This document shows, in pieces, positions 1-10,519 of a stretch of DNA of 64,000 nt. The stretch's first letter is position 1, and each line of letters starts with the position of its first letter. The position numbers and the translations under genes are program-made. The notes under the pieces were generated by a model. That model saw nothing but the letters and a program-made list of their open reading frames with translations. It made no database searches and was not told the origin of the DNA. Source of the DNA: Vandiemenella viatica (Eukaryota; Arthropoda; Insecta; Orthoptera; Morabidae). Where the stretch lies: positions 283,651,930 through 283,715,929 of the forward strand of contig JARYHS010008074.1 in the NCBI GenBank assembly GCA_031002005.1. Reading direction: 5' to 3'.

Positions 1-129
1 ACCTGCTGGTGTCTTGGCAAGAAATAAAGCAAGCATGAGTTACAATTGTTATTTTGTGTGACTAGTTCCCAAATTATTTTGTTCGTGACTTTGAAACTTG
101 TTTAAATAAAAATATTTTAGACTTTAAGG

Positions 130-850
130 CCATTTTAGTTTTGAGCTATGCATCAGGTCACCCTCGTGAGCTTCAAACTATGCATCCAAATATAAAGGCG
201 ATATTCTTGCCTCCTAATGTGATAGCTTTACTTGAACCTATATACCAAGGAATAATCCAGGCCTTTAAGCCCTATTACGTTAGACAAAATCATACTGGAC
301 ACCATGGAATACAAATCCTGAAATGAATGTAACGCAATGCTGGAAAAAATTTTGACATAGCAAAATGCATTGTAACAATAAAACAATTGTTGCAAGAACT
401 GAAGCCATACACTTTGAAATCATGTTGGTAAAAACTGTGGCCTGATCTCACTTTCGGAAATGATGGAGACCGTGCAAATTCAAACTTTAACTGCCAACAT
501 TGGACAAGATGGTTTTGAGCAAATAGAATCAAGTGACATTCAAAAGTTGATTGAATCGCAAGATGAAGATTTCACTAAAATTGACTTGGAGGAAATATTA
601 AGTCCCCAACCCATTGAAGACGAGGCTTCAACGAACACTGAAATGGTGACATTTATTTTTTTAAAAAAATTGAGTGAAGATCTATGGATGACAAATGAGT
701 TTTGTGGATTCTTCACGAAAATTGATCCTTCTATGGAAGGAAGTCTTGTTTTTAAAAGACAAATTGTTGATGCCACAGCTGAATATCAATCCAAACTGAA
801 AAACCTTTTAAAAGTGGTAAAACAAGGGGGAAAAAACTAAATTCTTTAAA
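130..850 (+). mobile_element. Tigger/pogo (jerky-like) DNA transposon remnant, C-terminal half of transposase
   Basis: Two open segments (141-326 and 460-840) read as the end of a DDE_1-type transposase. The first holds the block GHPRELQTMHPNIKAIFLPP followed by an IYQGIIQAFKPYYVRQ-like stretch. In jerky/Tigger transposases this block surrounds the third acidic residue and the FK.YY motif. The second segment is the acidic tail (FEQIESSDIQKLIESQDED) typical of the C-terminus. The catalytic Asp normally found before GHP is not readable, and stops and frameshifts separate the pieces, so this is a dead copy. The 5' half lies outside the window. The poly-T and AT-rich stretch at 840-930 is probably its 3' flank. 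Family assignment is by motif recognition only. Confidence 0.75.
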
Positions 851-1164
851 ACATTTCCTAAACATGACAATAATAATTAAAACATGTTGCTTAAAATCTC
901 TTAATAAACTAATTTTAATTTTTTTTTTCTTCGGAACCTTGGAACATATCCCCTATAATCCCATACAAATTACCATTCCATATTTGTGGTTTCCATGTTT
1001 GTGGCATATTTACAGAATGAATCCCCCGTGAATAAGGAGCTTTTACTGTATCAACAAAGAATAAGCAACTCCTCATCCAATCAACTGTTAAATTGTATAA
1101 TATGACTGACCACATTCAAATGTGTTAGTAATTGGTTCAGGCTGCTTCTACAATGTGGCTGTGT

Positions 1165-1345
1165 AAGTGTTATCTACATCTACATATATACTCTGCAATT
1201 CACAAAATTGTGGGTGGCAGAGGGTGCTCAGCGCCAAAGCTAATCTCTCTGTTGTGCATTCCAATCCCTAATGGTACGAGGGAAAAAAAAATTCATACAA
1301 GAATCATTGTGGCAACTTATTTCTCTAATCTTATCTTTCCTGTCA
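1165..1345 (-). mobile_element. LINE 3' end with TAGATG-type tail
   Basis: On the minus strand this reads as a short 3' end finishing in a TGTAGATGTAGAT tail (plus-strand TCTACATCTACAT near 1,168). It includes a segment with GCACCCTCTGCCACCCACAA. Very similar ends with hexamer-like TAGATG tails are common in grasshopper genomes, where they belong to non-LTR elements. That resemblance is from memory and was not searched. The copy is 5'-truncated. It abuts the retroviral env remnant at about 1,350, so it marks the place where that element is cut off. Confidence 0.5.
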
Positions 1346-1352
1346 TTCCGGC

Positions 1353-2330
1353 TCAAATAGGTTGGTGCACATGAATAACATAACCAAAGACCTTTCCTGA
1401 CAAAAATATATCAAAATCAATAAGCTTAAGTAATATATATCCATAGGCCTCAGTTAGTGGAACTGGAAATTTTAAATCTCTTAGATCATCACGAATCAAC
1501 GTTAAGTAATCCATAATTTGAACTGGGTTTATGTTGTGTGGCTCAAGGATTCCCTTCTGTGCATTTACAATAGCAGTTATCACTAATTCATAATCCCTTT
1601 AAATTTCTTCAAAAATTAAAGTAAGCTGGTTCAAGTGTTCATTAATTGCTAATAGAGTAGCTATGCGCTGAATTGTTGCGTCATTAGTTTTCGCATAGTC
1701 GAGAACATAACACTTTATCTTTTTCATTCCTTCTGCAAGTATCTTTTCATTTTTGACTACACTAGAAATCGTATTATTAATCCCATTCAAAGTAGTTCTT
1801 ACAACACCTACCCGTTGCTTCGTTAATTTCAATAGTTGCATTTGCTTGCCCTCCATGTCATCTTTTTATTATTTGAAATACGTTGCGTCTGCTGCACTTA
1901 GTGTTCCAAAAAGTACCTTACTGATTTCTCCGAAAAAATTGAAAAGACCTCTCTTTTTCCTATTTACATGTCTAGTCAACTGAGATATTAAGCTTTGTGC
2001 ATCTTTTATTCTAGCTACATGCCTATCAATATGTTGTTCGATTCTGACACATTCTGCATTACTTATGTTTAGGTGGAACAATTTACTTCGACAAAATTCT
2101 ATCGACAAATGTGCATATCATTACTTATGTTTAGGTGGAACAATTTACTTCGACAAAATTCTATCGACAATTGTGCATATGTCTCTGCCTGTATGAACTT
2201 TTTCATTACGTCTTCCAGTTTCACCTAACTTACAACCTTCCATGTGGTACTGTAAAGTCTAGCCTTACCCAAATTATCATAATATAAATTCAACGAAGAA
2301 CTTATCTTCTGCAATGGAAATTTCCCATGC
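1353..2330 (-). pseudogene. env-like fusion glycoprotein remnant (errantivirus/baculovirus F type), broken
   Basis: The minus-strand segments 2,108-1,869, 1,856-1,599 and 1,583-1,353 together resemble the ectodomain of insect retroviral Env. The first contains a basic furin-like site (RKKR) directly followed by a glycine- and phenylalanine-rich fusion-peptide-like start. The next two are helical and resemble the region behind the fusion peptide. The frame breaks between the pieces. A 62-bp tandem duplication (2,057-2,118 and 2,119-2,180) lies upstream of the first piece and shifts frame. The signal peptide is unclear, and the transmembrane anchor and C-terminus are missing. The assignment rests on the cleavage site and position after integrase. 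Confidence 0.75.
2057..2180. repeat. 62-bp tandem duplication inside env
   Basis: The segment 2,057-2,118 starting CATTACTTATGTTTAGGTGG is repeated immediately at 2,119-2,180, with one visible mismatch (AAATGTG against AATTGTG). Because 62 is not a multiple of three, the duplication disrupts the env reading frame. The near identity means the duplication is younger than most other damage in the element. Confidence 0.9.
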
Positions 2331-2497
2331 TGAACTTTCCGTTAGTATTATTAAAAGTCCTAATACAATCTTCATCAGTACCATAGCCTGCAATTAGAAA
2401 AATTATTTTAATCTATTTGTGTGTACTTTCATTATCTTATTTCTTTTTGTTTTAAGCATAACATTTGGTCCTTCTATTCTTAGAACTTCATAAGGTC

Positions 2498-3580
2498 CTA
2501 CCACTGTGAATCTAACTTCTTTGAACGCCTTCTTCTTATAGACTCATCATGCAATAGAACCTTGTCACCTGGTTTAATCAATTTTGAGTTTTTATTTCGG
2601 TCATAGTACTTTTTATTCGTCTCCTTACTCTTATGTAGATGTTTCCTAGCTATTTCCTGTACAGATTGCATTTTACTCTTTAACTCTTTAATATAGTCAT
2701 CATAACAATACAGAACTCTTTCTAGTTTCCTTTTGTAATATTCCTGGAATAGTTGCTTTTCTCCCAAACAAAATTTCATGAGGTGTGAATCCCGTACTAC
2801 TATGAGGTGGTGTGTTGAATACGAAAATTGAATACTGAATCCAATCATCCCAATTTCCTTGATCTTTAGCAATGAAATGTCGCAGATGTTCTAACGTTCT
2901 TCGACTTCTTTCAAGAGCACCATTACTTTCTGGATGGTACGCACAAGTTTTGAATTTCTGAATCTTCAAGAGTTTACAAACCCTTTTAAATATGTCACTC
3001 GTGAAATTCGATCCCTAAGCTGTCAAAAGAACCAAAGGTATCCCGTATCTAAGAATTGTTTCTTCCACAAACTTTTGTGGAACAGTATCAGCATCTTGCT
3101 GATCAATTATTATAGCTAAGGTAAACTTCGACAATTCATCTTTAAAAGTTAGTATGTATCTATTTCCTTTATCACTAATACTATGTCCATACAACATTTT
3201 TTAAATACATGCTCAGGTGTACGAGTAGCCTCTGGTGGCATTTTGGTATTATTCTGCGTAATTTTATTCTTTTTACAAGTCTCACAGCGTCGGATATAAT
3301 TTTCAATATCTCGTTTCATTCCCGGCAATTGCCCAGACTCTTTCACCTTCTCATACGTTCTGATCATTCCCTGATGACCACCTAAAGGCACATCAAGACA
3401 CTGCTTTAAAATCTGCTCCTTTTCTTCCAAGCTAATTTCAGCTGGTTTCTCTTTAAATTTACTTTCGTCGGAATTTTGACCTACTAATTTCTTCTCCCGA
3501 CTCTGTACATTAACTTCCTGTTTGCGACTTAATGCATCGGCATTCGTATTTAACTTTCCTCGTTTATACACCACAGTGTA
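2498..3580 (-). pseudogene. Ty3/gypsy integrase, inactivated
   Basis: The N-terminal part (3,574-3,149) has the HHCC zinc-binding region, with GGHQGMIRTYEKV and RRCETCKKNK. The catalytic core follows in 3,197-3,015 and then 2,969-2,700. The first Asp is in FKDELSKF. The region expected to carry the second catalytic Asp reads LTA, then a stop, then GSNF, so that Asp and the next residue are destroyed. The third residue is visible as the Glu of NGALERS. The C-terminal part (2,872-2,498) contains a KPGDKVLLHDE stretch typical of gypsy integrase tails. A frameshift lies near 2,750. It sits directly after RNase H and before env. Confidence 0.85.
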
Positions 3581-3584
3581 TTTT

Positions 3585-4015
3585 ACTCTTCAAGTTTAAG
3601 TATCCATTTTATTAACCTAGAACTCGGATCTTTAACACTGAATATCCATGTAAGGGGTTGATGATCTGTTACAATAATGAATTTTCTACTATACACCTAG
3701 GGTCTAAATTGTTTAACTACCCAGACAAATGCTAACAATTCTTTTTCTGTAGTAGAGTAATTCTGTTCTGTTTTGTTTAATGTTCTGGATGCATATGCAA
3801 TTGGCAAATCTTTTCCAATTGATTTACCTTGCGATAACACAGCTCCAATTGCAAATTTACTTTCGTCTGTGGTAACAGTGAATAAAGATCCAAAATCTGG
3901 ATATTGCAGTAATGGAGGACTGATAAATAAATCCTTTAATCCCTGGAAAGCCTTTTCCTGTGATTCTCCCCAATTATAATCTTGCCATTTAATTAGTAAT
4001 TCATGTTAAGGTTTT
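3585..4015 (-). pseudogene. RNase H domain of the errantivirus-like pol
   Basis: The minus-strand reading gives TTDESKFAIGAVLSQG, then TEKELLAFVWVVKQF, then VTDHQPLTWIF. These are the acidic positions and spacing expected for the Ty3/gypsy RNase H. One stop falls just after the KQF stretch (near 3,700). It joins the RT connection segment ending at about 4,006 and leads into the integrase HHCC region. Confidence 0.8.
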
Positions 4016-4603
4016 GCAATTTTATTGTAATTAGGCATGAAACGTCGGTAATATCCCGATAATGCTACAAATCTCTTAAGTTCTTTTGTAGTCTTTGGCT
4101 GTGCAAAATTCTTCACCTTCTCAACTTCAACCGGATCTGGTTTTATACCCTCATCTGTGATTATGTGTCCTAAGTACGAAACCTGCATCCTAAGAAACTC
4201 ACACTTATCCAATTGAAGTTTCAACATGTTTTCCCATAACCTTTGGAAAATCTTGCTAGTCTCCATGTTCTTTCAATGTTGTTGCGAAAACTATTACATC
4301 GTCAAGATATATAAAGCTTTTAAATACCTTGCATGCCTGTTAAAATACTAATCATCAGTCTCTGAAAACATCCTGGTCCTTGGTAACACTCACTAGCTAA
4401 ATCGAGTGTTAAGAAATATTTAGCTTTGCCTAGACGATCTAGAATATCTGAAATGTTGGGAAGTGGAAATACATCTGCTACTGTAATCTCATATAATTTC
4501 TTATAGTCTACAACAACTCTCCATTTTTATTTCCCACCAGCATCTAGTTTCTTGGTTATAAGTAACAATGGTGAATTCCAAGCACTTTTACTCTGTACTA
4601 TTA
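4016..4603 (-). pseudogene. RT palm, thumb and connection of the errantivirus-like pol
   Basis: This is the 3' (C-terminal) part of the RT that is cut by the Tc1 insertion. Visible are SAWNSPLLLITKK near 4,560-4,600, the start of motif A (TLDLAS) near 4,410, a YLDD catalytic motif near 4,300, and then YLGHIITDEGIKPDP with the SGYYRRFMPNYNKIAKP connection. Between motif A and FQRLM the usual stretch of roughly 25-30 residues is missing, so there is an internal deletion. Frameshifts lie on both sides of YLDD. The N-terminal RT segment continues on the other side of the insertion, at 8,379. Confidence 0.85.
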
Positions 4604-4782
4604 TACACAGTCCAGTCACATTAATGTGACCACCATCTACTTTCGACATCAACGTGAAATAACCAATCATAGAAGGCAGCACATTACAGTGGAGAGTATA
4701 TAAAGGATGTCCTAGGGCATCGGAAAGCATTTCAATCATTGGCGTAATGCAGAAACATAACGATGATGTATCTGACGTCCAA

Positions 4783-5018
4783 TTCTTTTATCTGCTTAAC
4801 GTCTCTCTAACAGCGAGGTCTTTAGAGATGGGAAAGGATGGGAGGCAAGGAATTGGAAGAAATTCGGCCATGGCCTTTTGAAGGAAGCATCCCGGAATTT
4901 GCTTGGAGTGATTTGGGAAACCATGGAAAACCCAAATCTGAATGCCCGGACGGGGATTCGAACCACCATCCTCCCGAATGTGAGGCCAGAACGCTAGCCG
5001 TTACACCACCACGCTCAG
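4783..5018 (-). mobile_element. tRNA-derived SINE, copy 1
   Basis: The minus strand begins at 5,018 with a tRNA-like head. It has an A-box-like GTGTAACGGCTAG and a B-box GGTTCGAATCC. A conserved body follows (CCATGGTTTCCCAAATCACT) and a tail near 4,790. A 12-bp target duplication TCTGACGTCCAA flanks it at 4,771-4,782 and 5,019-5,030. This makes it the best-bounded copy and a reference for the other nine in the window. It sits in the 5' untranslated part of the Tc1 element. Confidence 0.9.
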
Positions 5019-5036
5019 TCTGACGTCCAAAAGGGC

Positions 5037-5604
5037 ATGATTATTGGCTTTCGGGCCAAGGGTGCAGGCATTTCGGAAATGGCTAATTTTGTGAACTGTT
5101 CACGTGCTGCCATGGTGAAAGTATACCATGCATGGCAAAATGGCACTATTCAAAATCAGCGGCGTGGTGCACCACGGGCTATAGATGACAGAGACGAACG
5201 AAGGCTACGGAGATGCGTTCGGGCAAATAGACGTGCAACTGTTGAACAACTGACTGCCCAGATGAACCAAGGGGCTACCAAGAGTGTATCCTCAACAACA
5301 GTTCAGCGAATGTTGCTGCGCATGGGCCTCCACAGCAGCCATCTGGTTAATGCACCTATGCTGACTGGTGATAATCAGCGACGACAGATGGAATTCGCAT
5401 GCCAGTACCGCAACTGGACGTCCATAGAGTGGCGACAGGTGGCTTTTTTCCGATGAATCACGTTTTATGCTCTATCGGACAGATGGACATTGGCGCATAC
5501 AGTGTGAATCGTCTTAAAGCAAAAACCCTGCAACAATTGCTGGAACGATCCAGGGTGGATGAGGGAGCATTATAGTTTGGGGAATGTTTTCCTGGCATTC
5601 ATTG
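5037..5604 (+). pseudogene. Tc1 transposase, N-terminal part
   Basis: An open segment (5,037-5,456) encodes the paired helix-turn-helix DNA-binding region. It starts MIIGFRAKGAGISEMANFVN, continues with a GAPRAIDDRDERRLRR linker, and ends at the first catalytic region (WRQVAFF, then SDESRF after a +1 shift near 5,450). Coding then runs on in broken form to the LINE insertion at 5,604. Tc1 transposases are about 340 residues, and this part supplies roughly the first half. The DE region continues after the LINE at 7,946. Confidence 0.85.
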
Positions 5605-7940
5605 GGAGTACGCAGCACAGGCCAATAATGTGTGAAGCGTTTGCGACAGTGAGACCCCAGAGAGTTCCTTTCCGCAGGAGATATAACTTCAAGAGAGCTG
5701 ACTGGTCCATGTTGACAGAAATATTGGATGTGGCCGTGTCTACTATTGAACCAACACCAGAATCATATGACACATTCACTGCAACTGTGAAAAAATGCTC
5801 CAGAAGATTCATTCTCCATGGTTGCCGATCATCATATATTCCGGGTCTCACCTCAGATCTAGCTACCCAGTTCATGGTTTATAAATCACTTTTCCAAGAT
5901 GATCCATTTGGCGAAAAGACAATAGAAGCTGGTAATCAACTTCTCATCTCTAAGTGCAGCAAAAGAGACCGCTGGATCAAAACATTAGAAGAGCTGGACC
6001 TGAAAAGAGATTGTCACAAGGCATGGAGACTTCTAAAACCCCTCAACAATGATGCATCGAAGATTACTGGACATTCCAATATAAACGCAAACCAAAGTGC
6101 TCATCAGCTACTCATGAACGGAAAGGAGACTCATAAAAGTGGACAATCTAAAAAACAAAGAAAAACGCACAGAAACAGTCGGGAAGATGCGAACAACCTC
6201 ACTGAGCCCTTTTGTATGTCAGAGTTGGTGAAGGTTATTCATGAGTGCAAAACAGGAAAATCGGCAGGCCTTGATGACATGCGATCAGAACAAATTAAGA
6301 ACTGCAGATATAAAACCAAAGAATGGGTTCTACAGCTTTTTAACAAATGTATGAGCTTATATCAAATTCCGAAGGTGTGGCGGAGGATGAGAATCATTGC
6401 GCTGCTGAAACCTGGAAAAGAAGGAAACAATCCTAAAGATTTTAGACCTATAGCGCTCTTGTGTCATCTCTACAAAATATTTGAACGATTAATTCTGAAT
6501 TGTATCCAGCCTGTGGTTGATCCAAAACTTATTCCACAACAAGATGGTTTTCGTCCTGGCAAAAGTTGTACTGGGCAACTACTGAACCTAACACAGTTTA
6601 TAGAGGATGGATTTGAGACCTGTAAAACCATGGGCGTGGTCTTTGTGGACCTGTCAGGAGCATACGATACTGTTAACCACCAACTATTACTTGACAAGTT
6701 CTACAGTCTGACAAAGGCCACCGGATTAACCAAGCTCATTGGTACTCTTCTTCAGAATCGTAGGTTTTTCATTGACTTTCAAGGACAGCGCAGTCGATTG
6801 AGGGTACAAAAGAATGGTCTACCTCAAGGTAGTGTACTGGCCCCAATACTTTTCAACATTTATACAAGCGATAAGCCATTACATCCAGCTACCACGAGCT
6901 TCGTTTGCGCTGATGACCTAGCTCTAGCCTCACAGAGCACAAAACTTGAAATTGTAGAAAGAAATTTGTCTGCTGCTCTTGAAGACCTATCAAGCTATTA
7001 TAGGGAAAGTCACTTAAAACCTAACCCTTCAAAAACAGAAGTGTGTGCCTTTCACCTAAAAAATAGGAAAGCTCAGTGTAAGTTAAAAGTAATGTGGTCA
7101 GGTATCGAACTGCAGACATGTAACACCCCAAAATATCTGGGAGTGACACTCGACAGAACCCTCACATATAAGAAGCACTGCATGAATTGTAAAATGAAAA
7201 TCTCTACAAGAAACAACTTACTGCGCAAATTAGTTGGATCACAATGGGGCAGTCAACCACAAACTATACGTACATTTTGCCGCGTTGTTACTCTGTTGCA
7301 GAATATGCATGCCCAGTTTGGTACTCATCACCTCATACCAAACAGGTGGATGTAGCCCTCAATAACACATGTAGGCTAGTGACAGGTTGTTTAAAGCCTA
7401 CCCCAGTTGATAGGCTTTACCAGCTTTCGAGAGGACCAAAGTAGAACGGGAAAGCGCTCATCCACTGCATGACCATATACCACCAGCCCATAGACTCAAA
7501 TCCAGGAAAAGCTTTCTCAGAACATCACGGGAACTAATTGGGTCACCTGAAATGGCAAGAGTACAGTTATGGAAAATGAAGGTTCCCAACATCTCGGGAC
7601 CACTGACAGTTGCAGAGCACTTGCCACCTGGTCATGCAGAGGACTGGAATGTCTGGCGGTCCTTAAATCGATTGCGAACAGGAGTGGGCAGGTCCAAGGA
7701 AAACCTAATGAGATGGGGTTATACTGATACTACCAGTATTAAGTGTGAATGTGGTGAAGACCAAACTATGAATCATATGCTCGAGTACCCTATGTGCCCA
7801 GCCCATCATCCTGCAACAACTAAGATCTATTTCAAGCAACACACAATGCGATTGAGGTTGCGAAGTACTGGGCTAAGTGTGTTGATTTGCACAATGTATT
7901 TAACTGTGTATTTTGATGTTTTTGATACGAGAATAATAAT
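5605..7940 (+). mobile_element. Jockey-like LINE, 5'-truncated (RT and C-terminal zinc knuckle)
   Basis: The main frame (about 5,605-7,355) begins at the end of an endonuclease domain (QHRPIMCEAFATVRP). It contains RT motifs in order: GKSAGLDDMRSEQIK, DFRPIALLCHLYKIFERLIL, the motif A region VFVDLSGAYDTV, NGLPQGSVLAPILFNIYTS and a catalytic FVCADDLAL. A frameshift near 7,250 separates it from AEYACPVWYSS and a CX1CX8H-like C-terminal knuckle (KCECGEDQTMNHMLEYPMC) at 7,740-7,800. The 3' end has a short AAT tail near 7,935. TCATTG occurs at both edges (5,599-5,604 and 7,940-7,945) and is the likely target duplication. It is related to, but clearly a different family from, the LINE at 40,209. 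Confidence 0.88.
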
Positions 7941-7945
7941 CATTG

Positions 7946-8330
7946 TGGAAGGCACAATAGATCAACACAAGTACGTATCTGTCCTTGTGGACCATGTCCA
8001 CCCCTACGTGCGAATAATTTTTCCTCAGAATGATGGCATCTACCAGCAGGACAAATCAAGGTGTCATACAGATTGCAGTTTATGTTCATGGTTCGAAGAG
8101 CACCAGGATGAGTTTACCTTACTCCACTGGACAGCAAACTCACCGGATTTAAACCCAATCGAGAATCTGTAGGACCACCTCGATCGGGTTAGTCGCGCAA
8201 TGGATCCTCAACCACGCAGCTGGCAACAGCACTGGAGTCGGCATGGCTAAACATCCCAGTGAACACCTTCAAAAACCTAATTGACTCTCTTCGTGAACGC
8301 TTCGCCGCGGTCCGCTCTGCCAAAGGTGAT
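7946..8330 (+). pseudogene. Tc1 transposase, C-terminal part
   Basis: After the LINE the Tc1 frame resumes with EGTIDQHKYVSVLVDHVHP, then QQDKSRCHTD and the end motif WTANSPDLNPIENL. The second catalytic Asp lies in the QQD block. The expected N and A after it are changed (DKSRCHT against the usual DNARCHT). The third catalytic position (E of PIENL) is present. A stop directly follows, and the remaining C-terminus is out of frame up to the right inverted repeat. Confidence 0.85.
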
Positions 8331-8378
8331 TATTCTGGTTTTTGAGAGGTGGTCACATTAATGTGACTGGACTGTGTA

Positions 8379-8851
8379 TCATCATCTAGCAGTTTGTCAA
8401 TTTGTTCTTGCAAGATCACACGCTGCGTTTCTGGTATTTGGTATGGCCTTGCATTGATAATTCTCCCTTGTACTTCCGGTACCTTAGGTATCTCATGTTT
8501 TATGATGTCTGTATGCGTAAGCTTATCTCCTGGCAAAAAGAATATATCATTAAACTCTGCACAAACTTTAAACAACTCAGATTTCTCTTCCGGATTCAAA
8601 TGTTCTGTTCACAATTGCTTAAGTTCGTTAACCCTTGAATCAAACCCTAACTGTGGTTTTTGTTTCATTGTTCTTACTTTGTATGTGTCTACTGTTGTAC
8701 CTTCCGATACCGTTTCAACTTTAATTTTAGTACAATCAATTGTAACCTCACCTTCTGATGAATTGGTTACGCTAATAAGACAGGAACCATTCTCTATACT
8801 TACAAGAGCATCTGGTATATAAACATTTGGTACTAGTTCTGTTTTATACAC
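8379..8851 (-). pseudogene. pol segment between protease and RT, and N-terminal RT fingers
   Basis: The minus-strand pieces 8,851-8,609 and 8,599-8,379 form the linker and the start of the RT. The second contains FNDIFFLPGDKLTHTDIIKH and INARPYQIPETQRVILQEQI. These match the conserved start of Ty3/gypsy RT, just before the fingers motif. The open frame runs to the Tc1 insertion point and continues on the far side at 4,603 without loss of phase. A stop or frameshift separates the two pieces near 8,600. Confidence 0.8.
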
Positions 8852-8991
8852 TGTTCCTTCAGTTAATCCCGGTTCACTATCTACCAGTAGTCTAAGAATT
8901 CTTTCTTCCCGTGGACCAACTTTTGTATTTTCATTTATCTCTAAACTAGGTTCACATCTATGGACATGGAAACCATCTCTTTCTGTATAAT

Positions 8992-9360
8992 TCAGGACAT
9001 ATTCTCATAGTTCAAAATTGCCTCCTGTTTTCTAAAGAAATCTCTCCCTGCTGATCCATTATATGTGATATCTAAATCCATTCCTATAACATGAAACTTA
9101 TGCCCAATATTAATTTTTCCAATGGTTAAACTTAGATTTACTGTTCCAAATGTAGTGACCACTTCTTCAGCTATACCTTTTATATTTACCTTTTCATTTA
9201 TATTTAATGTTACATTATCTTTTAAGTATTCTTTAAGAATAATACTTGTTTGAGCTCCAGTATCCACTAATAATTTTACCTTGTTACATAAGCATTCCTC
9301 ACAGGGTAGATTTAAAACTTCATTCTTTGTTTGGCAGTTTACGGCCAGTTTTGGACCCAT
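8992..9360 (-). pseudogene. Retropepsin-like aspartic protease
   Basis: This 122-residue open segment has the active-site motif LLVDTGAQTSIILKEYL near its first third, and a later GMDL..TYNGSAGRDFF stretch that corresponds to the second conserved glycine region. It lies between gag and RT, as expected. The domain itself is uninterrupted, but its links to gag and RT are not in one clear frame. Confidence 0.85.
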
Positions 9361-9556
9361 ATGGATGTGGATTAACCGTCACTGTTCGTCCGCTAACAGT
9401 TTCCCGACCGGCTTCCCACCAGACTACTTGCAGCTTTAACACGTCATTCGTTCGCACAGTGCCCCTTTTTCTGACACTTAAAACAAATAATGTGGCTCAC
9501 GTCCCGTGGCCAAAATTTTTCCTCTGTGTGCCCACGCTTGTGACACTTTTTCAATA

Positions 9557-10264
9557 TTAATAATCAACAACTGGTACTCGACACACCTTATTTTCCTTCT
9601 TCCTACGCTCCCTTTGTAAGTGCCCTATTTTCCCACAGTTGAAACATTTCAACACACAGTCAGTATCCTTTCGTGGTTCCTCCGTCCGCCTATAACTTCT
9701 ATCAGCTATAGACAAAATTGTGCTCTCTTCTTGAAGAGCCAACTCAATTGATTGCGGTAGGCGAAGACTCTCTCCTCGACTTCTCACAATTGTCTGAATA
9801 CAATCGTTTGATAGTTCCTGAATAAAGCACACCCTACCAAGCAAATACACTAGGTTTACTGCCCCCGCTAACTTATCACTACAAACCCTTCTTCCAGATT
9901 CTCTAAAATCACACTGCCTCTCGTCTATACGACTGCCCCACGAAGCTACACTTTCAGATTTTTCCCTGTCTAGCTTGAACACTTTGCAAGCATAAATATC
10001 AATTGATCTTTTACTGGAGAAATTTTCCTCTGAAATTTCTTTTACCTCATGCCATGTATTAGTGTCATCCCTAACCATAACCCTGGAACGTGTATCCCCT
10101 GTAATTTTAGCTTTAACAAATTGCAAAAGCAATCCTTGATCCGCTTCACGCAAAGACTCAAAAGCCACAACAACATTGCCAATAAATTCTCTTAACTTCC
10201 TTTTGTCACCATCAAAAGGTTGAGAAATTAATTTAAGAGCTTCTGATACACTAATGTATGACAC
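9557..10264 (-). pseudogene. gag-like capsid/nucleocapsid protein
   Basis: This open frame of 235 codons starts MSYISVSEALKLISQPFDGD, with helical capsid-like sequence throughout. Near the C-terminus it carries a zinc knuckle, CFNCGKIGHLQRER. The spacing CX2CX4H is intact, but the last Cys is replaced by Arg (CGT where TGT or TGC would be expected), so the knuckle is probably non-functional. The frame opens about 550 bp downstream of the primer-binding site. It shares the minus-strand direction of the rest of the element. Confidence 0.8.
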
Positions 10265-10519
10265 TTCATTGGCCCTTTGGTTGACCCTTCACTTGTGTCA
10301 ACACTCTTTTGAAAGAAGGTTAAAAGCAACTACCAAAAGGTTAGACAATCAACTATCAAACAGTTCCAACTAACTGAGACTTACTTCTAGCTGTCTCATC
10401 TAGTTGTTGCATTGTCTGCCTCGTAGCCTTCCCGCTGACGTCGTCTTGTCCACTGGACCGAAGGCAACTGTGATCTGAGCCCGGTTCACCTCAACTCTGG
10501 CAGCGACCGGCTCTCCAGG

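Larger units (their letters stand above)
4606..8376 (+). mobile_element. Tc1-like transposon inserted in the retroviral RT
   Basis: The ends are exact terminal inverted repeats starting CACAGTCCAGTCACATTAAT (4,606 onward, and its complement ending at 8,376), flanked by the TA duplication at 4,604-4,605 and 8,377-8,378. Removing the element and one TA restores an uninterrupted RT reading frame, which proves the insertion. The element is swollen to 3.8 kb by a SINE (4,783-5,018) and a LINE (5,605 to about 7,940). Without them it is about 1.2 kb, a usual Tc1 size. Confidence 0.93.

Noticed and set aside
4783..5018. tRNA gene calls from the A- and B-box sequences in SINE heads
   Set aside because: The heads lack a full cloverleaf and are fused to SINE bodies with target duplications, so they are not functional tRNA genes.
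4838..5023. Open frame ending before the Tc1 transposase
   Set aside because: It is the SINE read on its antisense strand. The same peptide pattern appears at every SINE copy (for example 16,615, 44,755 and 51,353).
8394..8822. Plus-strand open frame of 142 codons
   Set aside because: Antisense to the pol linker/RT segments of the minus-strand retroelement. Its composition shows no family motifs.
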